Source: Rhynchosporium graminicola
Lineage: Eukaryota; Ascomycota; Leotiomycetes; Helotiales; Ploettnerulaceae
Assembly (NCBI GenBank): GCA_900074885.1
Contig: FJUW01000057.1
Coordinates: 182,073-246,072, forward strand
Reading direction: 5' to 3'
DNA length: 64,000 nucleotides
Positions 24,413 through 35,883 of this stretch are shown here, piece after piece; the first letter of the stretch is position 1, and each line of letters opens with the position of its first letter. The notes below the pieces were generated by a model, which was not told the origin of the DNA, searched no databases, and worked only from the letters and a program-made list of their open reading frames with translations. A program made the position numbers and the translations under genes.

Positions 24413-25546
24413 TTTGAAGAAAGTGTTAATCAATTGCTTGATTACCCGACAATGGTCATAAAGTTGATTAAGAGGTTGAGAACGAGAGAAAATAAGAGAC
24501 CGATGATAGTGATAGGGAAACACTTTCACTCGGCAGGTATTCAGCTTTATACCTCGTAGTGAGGGGATCTCCATCTACCGGCACCAGCGCCAGCGCCATG
24601 ACAGTGTTCCCTTCTACTCAATCGATTCTCTACCACTCATATTCAAGAAATGGACGCCGAGGTCTGCAGTTAAGAAAACCCCTCATTCCAGCGGAGACCT
24701 ACAAGATTGTACAGTGCGGCGTAGTCAAAAATTTCATGACGAAGTCCGATCCATGTCCGAGGTTGGTAACTTGTACTCGCCAAAGTGTTATTGGATAATC
24801 GAAAGCGAGCTTATGCCAAGATATACCCGAACGGGCTTACTTATAATCCGAAAGCTGAGGCAAAAATCGCTTTCTTTGGGTATCACATCGAGCTCAGCAA
24901 GGAAGTTACATTACAGCGCGGACTCTTCAAATCCCAGTGCCACATCTTTTGCAACTTTCTTTTCGGTCTCATCGGTCTTGAGATTTTATTCGATGTTTAT
25001 CTTCCGTTCATGTGTATCGTTAGAGCCTTATGAATAACTCGAATAGTAAGATGGTAAAGAACCTATAGTACTATAGGGACCTTTAGACAAAGCAATAGTA
25101 GAATCGCATTACCTGAGGTAGATTTATTTCTCCAGGTCTATGGCAAATGATTTCCTTGCTGTATTTCATGGTTCTCAGGCATTGATTGAAGCAAACGGAC
25201 CCGGATTCTGAAATTTTGATGCCTAAGTTGCTGCCACTCATAGCAGCAAGATGGTTGGGTCCGTGGCCATTTGTGGCAATAGAAGCTGCACCTGCTAGAA
25301 CATTGGATTCATCTCGTGGAGCATCTTGTACTACGCATGAACATGAACCAAAGGTAGCAATAGAAGATCTCGGAGGCAGTTGTAGCAAATTCTCATAAAT
25401 CTTCATTTTCTACAAACCCTCGCACGTGAACGCGAGTTACTATCGCAGAAAAGATATCCAGATACATACAATCCAACTTCGAAACGCCGGCCTATCCTAA
25501 AATGCATCAAATCGTCTCTTAAGACTCCCAGCGTCGATACATCCAC
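24413..25546. other. Intergenic region between the GST and the dioxygenase
   Basis: Holds the 5' flank of the GST and the 3' flank of the dioxygenase. Open frames of 70-107 codons overlap on both strands at about 24,700-25,030, but none has a recognisable domain or a consistent splice model. Confidence 0.4.
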
Positions 25547-26649
25547 CTAGTTTAAAGGCTTTTCCAAAGGTACTTGCTTCCTGTCTCCAGCGGCATTTGC
25601 CATCAACATACTCGAGTCTGGAGCATACTTCTTCGACAACAACTTTACATCGTACTCGACATCCAGCTTGGCACCCTTTGGATCATCCTTTGCCGCTGGC
25701 TTGAAGTCAAGCAGTAAATCATCCTTCACAGCACAGACAGTATCGGTCTCCAACCACGGATCATCATTGGGGTATAATTGCGCCGTGACACCAACGTAGT
25801 CATCGTGCGTAACCATCATATGGATATGTGCTGGTCGGTTCGCATGTCTCCCCATTATCTTCAGTAAATCGCCCGAGGGCCCAGATGTATCAATCGCGTA
25901 TTCCGTAGGCTTCAAGCAGTAAAAGTGAAATCTGCCATCTTTGTCCGTGCGGAACTTTCCTCGTAGATTATGACGACTCTGGTTCTCGGGGTCGAAGACG
26001 TCGTATTTGCCGTTTGTGGAAGCTTGCCACATATCGAAAACAGCGTTCGGGATGCCCTTGTCGGTCTCTGCATCCTTCACGACACCGTGGAAGAAGGTCA
26101 ATTCACCATTCGATGGCATATCTTGCACGACCGAAGCGCCGAGATCGCGGAAAGGGGTTTCAGGGGACCAGAAAGGTCCGAGGATTGCAGAGGAGGTGGG
26201 GGAGAGGCCTTGTTCGGTGACGATCTTGTGGTTGATTTCATCGACGAGACTATACAAACGCAACAGATAGTATAGAATTCCTGCAAAGCCGGTGGAGTGT
26301 CTTCGGGAAAAGATGGTACATACGATTCAATACCGAAAATATCACACACCCTCCACGCCTCATTGCGGTTCTTTTTATATGCCTGCCCGATCGAGTTCAC
26401 GAAGTTGACGCCCATCACCCATTCCTCCTGGGTGAGTTCTACTTCGCGGCAGAAATCGTGCATGTGCTTGATGAGGGAGCTGAGGATTTCGCGGTCTCTG
26501 GGTTTTGTCTCGGGGGCCATCAATTCGATGACATGGCGTGTAAAGTCGGGGTCGAATCTGTCGCTCTTCTTGCTGCTGGGCCCATGGGTTCCATTGGTAC
26601 CGTTGGTACTGTGCGTACCGTTTGTACCGTTGACACCGTTTGTTGCCAT
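25547..26649 (-). CDS. Intradiol ring-cleavage dioxygenase (catechol/hydroxyquinol 1,2-dioxygenase type), 342 aa
   Basis: A non-haem Fe(III) enzyme that opens catechol-type rings between the two hydroxyls, feeding the beta-ketoadipate route. Exon 1 is 26,649-26,324, the intron 26,323-26,250 (GTATGT donor, TATAG acceptor), exon 2 26,249-25,547. The junction restores GIES-LVDEI. The N-terminus carries an Asn-Gly-Thr repeat of about 22 residues, then the family's dimerisation helices with QEEWVMGVNFV. The catalytic domain starts at SAILGPFWSPETP. Iron ligands visible: Tyr in NGKYDVF, Tyr in KPTEYAI, and the two His of RPAHIHM. The Tyr-Tyr-His-His set is complete, so the enzyme should be active. 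There is no secretion signal, so it is probably cytosolic. No other aromatic-catabolism gene is next to it. Catechol and hydroxyquinol preference cannot be separated by eye. Confidence 0.93.
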
Positions 26650-28155
26650 TGTGGTTGTGATTATCCGGAGATAGGAGTTGAAATCGCGTGCAGTATGTGG
26701 TTGTCCGGTCGTGATCGAGAGTATGACGCGGTGGGATTATGATAATATGGAAGATGAAAAGAAGTGTACAGGTGTAGAGGGTGGGTAAGGGGGGGCACAG
26801 GTCGATAGAAATAGATGATAAGTAATTGAAAAACCTACCTACCATCTGAATCGCGCAGACTCTATATACCTGTCTTTCAGGAAACTCTCTCATTGCGGCT
26901 CCTGAGCACGGCGAGCGGGCACGAATAAAACGATCCTTCTGACACTTTTCGCAATCTACGGTTGAGCAATGCGGCACTCTTGTATGGGTCTGGAGGGGTC
27001 GGAGGGGTTGCTATTGGCAAAAAGAAGAGCCGTGGTCCTTGGATTAGAAATGCGGGGAAGACGTCTGGTGTGTCGGCGTCTGGGGCTGGCACTTGAGTCA
27101 AGGCCGGGTGAATCTTTTGCCGCTGAGAAGATTACCCACCATTGTTGCAATTAAAGCAACATCAATTGTTGTCGCCGATTTCACGGCGTAGAATCAAATG
27201 ATTTCTACCCAAGACTTCAGATATTTGACGATTGTTTGATGCACTGGATCAAGGTTGACACGACAAAGATAAATAGAACTCAACAGCCATATTCGTAGCT
27301 AAACAAGAGATCGAACCAAATATTGACACAAGCGTGGTAGCATTTGGAGGCTTGATGACATCAGGTAAACGGTAGCCGATATTCTTGCGCGATCGTGCAA
27401 GTACGAGAGTACCATCAAATCTAAATATGTTGACACTTTCTTTCACGATATACTTTCGTGGTCACGTGGGGAGTAACTTGTTTATACAGTTATCACAGCT
27501 CGCCTTCGTACAACGTGACTTTCAAATACAAAGCGATGGCTACAGGGATCCTGTATCTACCACCGCTCAACTTGATTTGTTGCTAAACATCGAAATCCAG
27601 AGCCTTGTGGCATAATCCAAAAAGAGCTAAAGTTTCTGATGACCCACCTGAGATATACAAGCAGCGCCAGCAGCAGAGCTGTCACTGTCAAAGCCACCAA
27701 GACCAACAAGGGAATGGAAGTTGACAGTTAACGTCAAGTAGTGAACAAAACAAGTTCATCCAAGAAACAATATCGATTTATCCGATTCTACTGATTACTC
27801 TTTGATTATAAGGAAGAAGTCGAATGGTATGAAATTCGCTTAAACTTCCTATCAGACCCTCCTTTATCACCTGTAGCTTATAGCTACATGATTAATTCCC
27901 GACGCAGGGGCATACGTCGTTATGAGAGGAGACAGATCAGATCTTAGTAATCGAATGAAGCATCCAATAATATATTAGGTAACTGAGCCTCTGCTAGAAT
28001 TCGTTAACTTTTGAAGTGTTTGCTCCCAAGGTTTTGTGCGAAACGGGGGTCTTATGCCGTGTCTCTAGCATTGTGTACATCCTACACCACCACAACCACA
28101 ACCACAAAACTCCTATAGCCTCAAAACCAGGTATCCACGGCTTCTCCCAGCATCC
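26650..28155. other. Intergenic region upstream of the dioxygenase
   Basis: The part next to 26,650 is the probable promoter and 5' UTR of the dioxygenase. The rest (26,900-28,155) has only short frames without recognisable domains. Confidence 0.4.
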
Positions 28156-28207
28156 TCACAAGCCATCATCCAAAGGCGACAACCCTTGCGGAGTCCCAAT
28201 CCTCTTC

Positions 28208-29676
28208 TCAAAAAAAGAACCTCAACCTCTCGACCGCCGCCCGATCCGCCATCCACTCAGAGAACTTCGTCGGATCCGTCCCCGGCATATCCATGATCAT
28301 CGGGTATCCTTTAGGCGGTGCCATATCGTTCCTAACAGACCAGGTATTGTTCTGACGTTGCGCGCTGAGATAGAAATTCTGCAGCAGCTTGGCGCTGTTG
28401 GGATGCGGTGGGTTCTTGAGGATTGCGCCAGTTTGGGGCCAGCTGACGAATTGCCCTTGGATAGGGTATGAGATGTTCAACCCCGAGCCGGGGGAGATAG
28501 CAGCGGATCCGCCGAATGTTGCGGTGTATGTGCGGTTGGAGGAGCTGATGAGGTTGCCTGGTGTGGAGGAGCCGCGGACCCAGCGTGGATTCTGTTGGAG
28601 AAGATCAGGTTAGCCACTGCCTTGGTACTGTAGAAGTTGTGATAATTGTCAGGAGACTTTAATATTCCTGTCTACGAGACTTCGAAGCTAGGATTCTACG
28701 AACTGGTCATTCTAGAAAGGAATGAGGAGACTGACCTGGGTAAGAAGGGCCTCGAACCAACCATAACCGTACTGATTCATGCTGGTGACAAGATCAGTTT
28801 ATCATTCTTAGATGGTTGGCGTCCGTCTTACATGAGAGCAAACTGATACAGAATCGCATCATCGTCATTAGGGTAAGTGAGCACCAACTTGTCCTTAAAC
28901 TCCGGCTTAAGGAAGTCAGTGTACTCGACTGGGGGAGAGGATTTGAGATACGCTGGAGCGAAGGTGTTCGACCATGTGTAGATAGCCACTGCAGTGTAGA
29001 AGCCGTTTACATCCTTGAAGTCGTTGATTACCTCTACATTTTGCTAGCTGACGAAACGAACTGGTCACCTGGTAAGGATAACTGCTTACGGTCAAAGCCT
29101 TGGGGCTTATATGGTAATAGCGCGCCTTGAATCTTCCTAAAAAGGTTATTAACATGTTTTTCTCCCCCTTTGTATCAAGGAATGCAGATTGAAAAGCGTT
29201 TGAGTATGAATTCGTTCGAGAATGACGCCAGCCTACGGACGATACAGATTGGATACATATCTTGTCAAAAAAGGGCAAGGCAAGGATGGAAAGCCTGGGA
29301 AGTAAAAGCACGAGAGAACATACCATCCGGGGAAATCGTTCAAGGTCTGCAAGACGATATTATCAACGATCACACTATCCGTAGCGATCTGTTGATCCAA
29401 GCTGCCATCGTGATACTTGCTCACATCAACCGTGACATTCAAAGTCATGCCAGGAAAACGGGATTCAAAGGCGGTCTTCAAGCCGTCCTGTTTGTTCTTC
29501 TCGTCACCTCCAGCCCATAGAGTAACAAGTCCTCCTTCTTTCAAGGCAGCTTCGTGTAGCTCATCGAGCGAGCGAGTTTCAACCTCAACGAAGGAGTTGA
29601 ATCCTAGCTGAGGGTCGAATGCCGTGATGAGTGAAGCGACGGTTGCGGCAACTGACAAGATCCGGAAGAGAGACAT
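28208..29676 (-). CDS. Secreted ABC-type solute-binding protein (periplasmic-binding-protein-like II), 343 aa as read
   Basis: It resembles bacterial extracellular Fe3+/thiamine-type binding proteins, but no ABC transporter partner is in the window. Five exons fit in phase: 29,676-29,324; 29,136-29,090; 29,033-28,832; 28,781-28,736; 28,591-28,208. A signal peptide (about MSLFRILSVAATVASLITA) is followed by two lobes, with ALLPYKPQGFD, AVAIYTWSNTFAPAYL, KDKLVLTYPNDDDA, NPRWVRGSSTPGNLI and AAISPGSGLNISYP. The chosen ATG (29,674-29,676) opens the signal peptide; another in-frame ATG lies 11 codons upstream. At a run of seven T on the coding strand (28,210-28,216) the frame hits TGA after RLRFFF. 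One T fewer would continue as FEKRIGTPQGLSPLDDGL to a stop at 28,156, as in relatives. That is either a sequence error or a short natural truncation. Confidence 0.85.
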
Positions 29677-29706
29677 GGACGGCAGACCTGAGTAAGGACA
29701 CACTGA

Positions 29707-29735
29707 CAAACTGACTGACTGACTGACTGAATGAC
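29707..29735. repeat. Short (ACTG)n tandem repeat
   Basis: Consecutive ACTG units with one imperfect unit, just upstream of the solute-binding-protein gene start. Confidence 0.6.
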
Positions 29736-32700
29736 TGGTGGTGAAGTTAATTTCCTCCTCAAGCCTTGAGTTTTATATAGTATTTGGTACACCGGGTACC
29801 ACAGATTTAGCATTCTGTTCCCGGACCCCCCTTCGGCCTCCCACAGCCGCCATCCACCATCACGCCAGCCGTTATCAATTTCATGCAGGAACGGCCGATT
29901 GTTTGCCATGCATCCCCTTCTCCGGAAGGTCATTTTCTATCATCCCAATCTACGAACGTATGCCTTCCCGTCCCGAGGGATCTAAATCACAAAATATCCG
30001 ACACAGTAGAATCAGCACCTGGACTCATTTCTTCATTCGCAAAGCGTTAAGACTCTGATGCTAAATATAAAGACACTCACTGAAAATGAATATCATGTAC
30101 TTAGAATAGCAGCTATATGTGTTATACAGGTACACTACTTGTAAAGGAAGAAACGAGCCAGGAGTAATCAGGAGAGGGGGAGTAAAGTATTCACCACTAG
30201 TATGAAAGAACCTTGGCTTGGGATGTACGCAAAAGTAGTATCTCCGGAAAGGAGATACGTGGTACCAATAGATCTGCAGAAAATAGCCTTATAGACAGGA
30301 GATGGGAGCTTGACATGAGTCCGAGAGATCTGCGGACTGCATGGGGCAGGAAGTGATGTTTACTAAGCTGCACCCAAGCGAAACCGCTATGCAGACAGAC
30401 CCACAGTAAACAGAGGCTCAGTCAATCGGCTCCCACAAAGAAAGGGGCTCGTGTGCATTGACAGCGGACCGGCCGAATGATAGATACAGGTTTTAATTCA
30501 TCATGGCGTTTCTTCTCACTCATCACTTCATTCTTTGTCATGCTACCTCTGTCATTAATTTCTGTGATCCAATGGTCTACCTAGTAAGCATGCTACCACA
30601 CTCCGCAAGCTTTCTGATTCCAAAGGTCAAGGATGATCTACGAAGATAACCTCTTGGCTCCTCGTAGCTCATAGCTGAGACAAGACATCAGTCATCAACC
30701 ATATCCAACTGTACAGATTACCAACTCCGCGATGTTGTAGTATCGTTCGTTGCCTACCATTGAATCCAGGTCAAGAGACGCTTGTTGAAGGTGCAATTAC
30801 GTAGTATATTATTAGTATCTACTAGAGGTCGGCAGCGAAGCATCCATCAATGCCTTCCACTCTCGAATAAGCCATGTTCCGTCTGGACAACTCAAGAATG
30901 TAATATCTAGCCTTCGGCCTTCCTGTTTAGAAGCCAATGGCCGATCGGCTGATCGTCGCTAAACGGGTCGATGCGAAAACTCCGGATGATACCATCACGC
31001 CAAGAAAAGGAAGGTAGCTCGAAGGGGGGTTGAGTGTGAGATGCGAATTATATGTTGAGTATTACTTCATCCATTCGATAGACTGCCAAAGGTCTCTGTA
31101 CTTCAGGGCTCTCTGACGCATCATTGCAGCTGCTTTCCCGTGCCCTATTATGGAGACACATATTTCCAGACCATTGGATCACGGGAGCACGGCGCACCCC
31201 GAGGTAAAGATCTTTTAAAGACGCATCCAAAAGGTTTCCCTTCAAGGCTTCATGACCTAGAACGTACTAACGCCGTTCTGCCTTCTGATATCAATTTCCT
31301 TTATTTATTCCTCCCCGACAACGGTGTTAAGTGAGGTACAGAAGTAGTGCTAGCATTTTAGCGCAGAATCATCATCCTGTGTGAGTCTTTTCTAGCATGA
31401 CACTCAAAATAATGGGGAAGAAGCGAGCTAGATGAGCTCAGTGAGTTGTATCTTCTAAGATATTACTTTACTCAAACTCGTCTATTTGATATGATGTTCC
31501 CTCGGTAGGGAACTTCACTCAGTCGTAGATTGCAATCTAAGGAGGTAAGTGGCCAGAATCTAACGCCGAAATGCTAGCACTCCATCCTTTATCTGACTCA
31601 ATACGATAGATATGCCTACAAATACTTTGAAATCACCTACCCCAAAACCTATCCTCTTAGCTCTACTGTTTGCTTCCTCCGAGCAATAGCATCTGGCTAG
31701 TTCGAGCTGGAGGAGGATATCGTACTTTCTGACTTGTTTTGATGATGGACTTTCGCGGACCGTGATCCCTCTTACATGTCACTTCCGATCTCTCCTATTC
31801 TAGTCCTGTCTGTTGAAAGTCTGTCCTCGAACGAACACGTTATATTTGCCCCAAGTTTTCATCCCTGATCTTGTACGTCGCCATGATTGTGGAAGGGTTG
31901 CACAGTTTGGAAGCACTCAGGCCAGAAGATACATTGTATCCCAGGACTGAGCCCAGCTCTGCTCCTTCAACGAGGCAGAGAGTCTGTGTAAGCTTCAGAG
32001 GTTTTCAAAGGCTTTTTTCTAAAATGCAAATAGAGGTTTGATTCCCTCCGACCTCATGTAGAAACCACAGTTCTTCCAGCTCCGATTCCGAACAGCCTCA
32101 GATTGACTGTACGGCCCTGAGATGTCCACGCCCAGCACAGCACCCTACCATCAACCCCATGTATAAATCACGTGCTGCGTCCTCCAAGCTTCAAGATACA
32201 CTAATCTTAACCTCCTACTTACAGACGCAGGCCCTTCTCCTCGTTCGTAAAAAATACCGAAATCCTGGCCTTCCGAGGGGGGAAACGAGGGCAAGTATAC
32301 GAAAGGTTTCGGAAAGTTAGTCGTGCTCTTATTGGCCTTGAATTCTAATGCGCGCGCAGGTCCGTCGCTGTATTTTCGAGCGTTGCATCAACAGGTTCCT
32401 CTCCTCTAAAGCCTCTGTTTCAAGTCGCGCTCTCTCGTCTGCACTTCGAGACGTGCTACCTGAATGATAAAAATGACTCTCTCTCGCCTCCGGATATTTG
32501 ATCGTCAAAGGCCGGCCATATTGGATGAGGTGATGGCTTCGAATGCCTTGAATAACTCGCTTCTGATATGCGTGTAGGCCACTAGAAAAGGAACGTATCT
32601 CGGATTAGAAAAGGTAGTGTGCAAGGATTATATGAGTATGACTTCAATTCAACGCGAATATCTTATATTTACAAAACACCCCCCTTTCCAACCTTTAATA

Positions 32701-33315
32701 TCTGTACCCAGAAAGTGTTTTCCTAGCATCTCTCCACCTCCTCCTTCATCCCACCGGCACTATCATACTTTACTTCGGTCGGTGTCACGAGACCCTGACA
32801 AGGTGAACGTTCAAATTCCTCTCCTCAACCCTCCCGAAAAAGAGAATTCTTTTCACAACACCCATTTATTTCTATCCTCCGGATCCGGTTTTTTCTAGCG
32901 GCCTGTCACTTGGTTACTTACTTGTCTTCGTATCTCCTACCCAAGGAACATGAGCCGCGGCGCCCCTTTTGCAACGGTGTCTGGAGAGATCCTGCATTCC
33001 AGATGCAGCATACAATGTTAAGAACACATTCACAGGTGTGGAAGAATGAAAGAGGAGCCCGAATTTCTTTCTACAATACTGGTGAGATTATATTATCTTA
33101 TCAACTGCCGAGATGCAGCTATGACGACAATTATATCCGAAAGTGCTGATAAAAAACGCAATGTGCATGGAGGAATGCTGTGCGAATAACAGAATTGATG
33201 CTGGGATTTACGAGAGAAGATGGCTGGTGGGGATGAGGAAAATACGTAAGATCCTTCATGAACTTATATGTAGAGCAGCTTCCTTGTAAAGATATTCCAT
33301 ATAGGACGTGTAGAT
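29736..33315. other. Long intergenic region
   Basis: About 3.6 kb in which no exon set or domain can be supported. It holds the 5' flank of the solute-binding-protein gene. Pyrimidine-rich stretches occur near 32,700-32,830. A short ATG frame at 31,883 is too small to call. Confidence 0.4.
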
Positions 33316-33318
33316 GTC

Positions 33319-33363
33319 TGTATGTATGTATGTATGTATGTATGTATGTATGTATGTATGTAT
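33319..33363. repeat. (TATG)n microsatellite
   Basis: About eleven uninterrupted TATG units, decaying into TATATATATG. Confidence 0.95.
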
Positions 33364-33440
33364 ATATATGTACGTCCAATGAAGACTTCAAAGATCTCTG
33401 TTTTTCAAAGATCTCTGCAAGGAAACGAGGGGATTAAAAT

Positions 33441-33466
33441 GAGTGAGTGAGTGAGTGAGTGAGTGA
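33441..33466. repeat. (GAGT)n microsatellite
   Basis: About six GAGT units, 80 bases after the TATG repeat. Confidence 0.9.
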
Positions 33467-33885
33467 TGATCTGAAATTTTTTTTTGGAGCATGGCATATT
33501 GCCAACATATACAAATATCTATCTTCATGTGTGCTACAACGTTACTCTCTCCGATAGATCCCGTACGTTTGAAACATCAGTCTGAGAAGAGCTTATAGAA
33601 AGACTCAATGAATGGAAACGTCGGAAATCGACTACATCTACCCCGATGCTAAGGCACTAAGTCTCTTTCCTCCTCGGATTTATGCAGGATTTAAACTCTC
33701 TCTCGCTCTTAAATGTGTTTCCTTGCGTTCTGTTATCCATAAGCCAATCCCGATACAATCTGAAGCCCATTTCCCCGTTCATCCTATGCTATACCCCAAG
33801 CCCAAATCCAATCAAATTCCAATGCCAATCTGTTCTGTATACCATTCTTAACTGTCGATATCTATCTCTCCCTCTTTCATCCTAT

Positions 33886-35610
33886 CTAACCATGACCCCA
33901 CAAAACCCCTCTAGCCCTCTCTCTAACCGCCACCCCGCCACCACCGCCACCACCACCACCATCTCCCATCCTATCCCTCAACCTCTCCCTCTCCCTCTTG
34001 ATCCCCACACTACTCACACTATCACTCGGTGCCACGCTCGCCGCATATCCATACCCATTCCCGCTTCCAAGTCCCTCAAGCCCATCAAACCCAGAAACTA
34101 CACTCCTGGGTAACGGGACTTGACGCGCACTCATCACCGTGCTTGGAGGGAGCGGTATCGATCTCGGTTCTCGGGCTGACACTGTAGAGGTTCTCCTTTC
34201 GCGATCTCGAGAGGAGACGTGGCTTTTCCGCTCTTGATCATCTCGCGCATCCGGTACATGACGCATTGTGCTTTTAGAGCGAGAAGATCCAGCTCGCGAG
34301 GCGGGAGGAGGCTGCGGGACGGCGGGCGGCTTGACGGTGCTTGCAGAGTGGTGGGAACGTGTAGAGTGGTATTCACTTGCTCGATCCTCATTTCCCTCCT
34401 TATCCCGTCCTCTCCTCCTCTCGAGACTAGACCCTGTGGCAGGAGCAGAGCCCGAACCTGATTTCCGCGACCGATGACTGACGTGACTTCCTCTATCTGG
34501 GCTACGAGTCTTATGGCTTGAAGCAGGTCGGATTGTAAGGACAGTGCGTTTCCCAGTATCGCTCCCTCCCTCTTTCTCCTTCCCGCTGCTCCTTCGAGAT
34601 CGGGTGGAGACGTGACTCCCCTCTTCGATTCTCTTCAATTCCGGTCTGGCTGTCAGCGGTGGTGGTTCGGCAATAGTATACTGCACATATCTCGGTCTGC
34701 TATCCCTGTCCCTCTCCCGTTCACTCACATGACTCCTCGCGGGTATCGTCCTCGTCTCCATGACCCGTTCACGGTCTTCCATATGGATAGGTTCATGTGT
34801 GTATTGAGGCGCGGAGGACCTCCGGATGGTCGCTGATGCCGGAGGAGGGGATGCGGAGCGAGTCATTGCATAAGCGAACGCTGCACCAGCAGCAGCACCC
34901 AGCAAGGTCCCCATAATTGCCTTTCCACTCATGCCCCCGCCACTGTTGGATCCTGCTAGACGATCACGCTCAGCTTGGGAGATATTGTAGTGTTCTGTAG
35001 TAATCGTCTCTCTCCTCACGAGTGTCGGCATCTCCCTCTCTCTCGTCCTCCCAAACCCAGCCGGAGCAGTGTCAGCTCTCCTAAACGTGCCTGGCCCAGG
35101 CTGTGAAGGGGCTCGAGAACCAGAAATGGATCGAGCGACGTCTTCTTGCCATCTTAGGACACGTGTATCCTCCTTGTCATACCCATCACCCGCTGGCGCC
35201 ATGGCCGATGGAGTGGTGCGAGGCACGGATGAGTGAGGGGAGTAAACAGCTTCAATGATATTTCCATCGAAGTCTCGCGTGACGGCCCGATCTTCTTCGT
35301 CTTCTTGCTTAAAGGTGTTTTCCCTTCCGCTTCGATCAATAATCAAAACCTGACTCTTGGAATGGAATGATTTGACCGAGGTCGGATTTGGGGCCGATAA
35401 CGTGATGTGAGATAAGCGTGGATGGGCAGCTTGAGAGACGGTGAAGACAGTGATTGCGCGAGAGTTGAGGATATATCCGAAATGTAGACAAGCAGGAGAC
35501 ACTGGGTTCGCGGAAAGATATTGTAAGCCGAGGGGTTGAGTGAGGGATGCGTAAAAAGAGGCTGCTGAGGGGAGGTGGGAGACTTGAATTGATGGCGGGT
35601 CGCTCGCCAT
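33886..35610 (-). CDS. VOC (glyoxalase-like) domain protein with a long Ser/Arg-rich disordered tail, 574 aa
   Basis: The N-terminal ~130 residues (MASDPPSIQVSHLPSAASFY to FDGNIIEAVY) have the pattern of a vicinal-oxygen-chelate domain of the fungal glyoxalase-like type. The rest is low-complexity and rich in Ser, Arg, His and Glu. Recurrent SHVS units (GSHVSTRSRRS, GSHVSHRSRKS, KSHVSSRDRERR, RSHVSERERDR) are spaced through it. A short glycine-zipper-like hydrophobic stretch, GTLLGAAAGAAFAYAM, lies near residues 234-249. A poly-Gly run closes the protein. The start at 35,608-35,610 is chosen because it begins the conserved domain. The frame stays open upstream to an ATG at 35,883, which would add 91 hydrophobic residues and is probably UTR. 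Enzymatic activity is uncertain. Such fungal proteins are common and uncharacterised. Confidence 0.8.
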   Translation of the reverse strand: MASDPPSIQVSHLPSAASFYASLTQPLGLQYLSANPVSPACLHFGYILNSRAITVFTVSQAAHPRLSHITLSAPNPTSVKSFHSKSQVLIIDRSGRENTFKQEDEEDRAVTRDFDGNIIEAVYSPHSSVPRTTPSAMAPAGDGYDKEDTRVLRWQEDVARSISGSRAPSQPGPGTFRRADTAPAGFGRTREREMPTLVRRETITTEHYNISQAERDRLAGSNSGGGMSGKAIMGTLLGAAAGAAFAYAMTRSASPPPASATIRRSSAPQYTHEPIHMEDRERVMETRTIPARSHVSERERDRDSRPRYVQYTIAEPPPLTARPELKRIEEGSHVSTRSRRSSGKEKEGGSDTGKRTVLTIRPASSHKTRSPDRGSHVSHRSRKSGSGSAPATGSSLERRRGRDKEGNEDRASEYHSTRSHHSASTVKPPAVPQPPPASRAGSSRSKSTMRHVPDARDDQERKSHVSSRDRERRTSTVSAREPRSIPLPPSTVMSARQVPLPRSVVSGFDGLEGLGSGNGYGYAASVAPSDSVSSVGIKRERERLRDRMGDGGGGGGGGGVAVRERARGVLWGHG

Positions 35611-35883
35611 GGTGGAAAACGCAATAATCGGGCGAGGATGCAAACGAATAGATGGCGTTGAGGCTAGTGGCTGTGCGAAAAGTATCTTGGCAACAAATGC
35701 AATAATAGCAACTACGCCGGTCGTAAAAGTTGATTGATAGAGAAGCAATGTTTGAAGATCTTTGACAAGAAGGGTACAGTACAAGTGACTGACAATGTTG
35801 TAAGTCAGGACCAAGTAAGTCAATAGAGGAAGTATAGGATGAGCCAAAAGTCCCTTGCTCGCGATCTTATGTAGGCACCACAC

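Noticed and set aside
24559..25406. Several overlapping frames of 70-107 codons
   Set aside because: They overlap in different frames and strands with no recognisable motif or consistent exon structure.
31883..32020. Short ATG frame (MIVEGLHSLEALRPED) with a possible GTAAGC donor
   Set aside because: Only about 45 codons and no convincing downstream exon in frame.
35611..35883. 91-residue hydrophobic N-terminal extension of the VOC protein
   Set aside because: The conserved domain begins at the inner ATG (35,610). The extension is hydrophobic but has no family pattern, so it is noted only as an open upstream frame.
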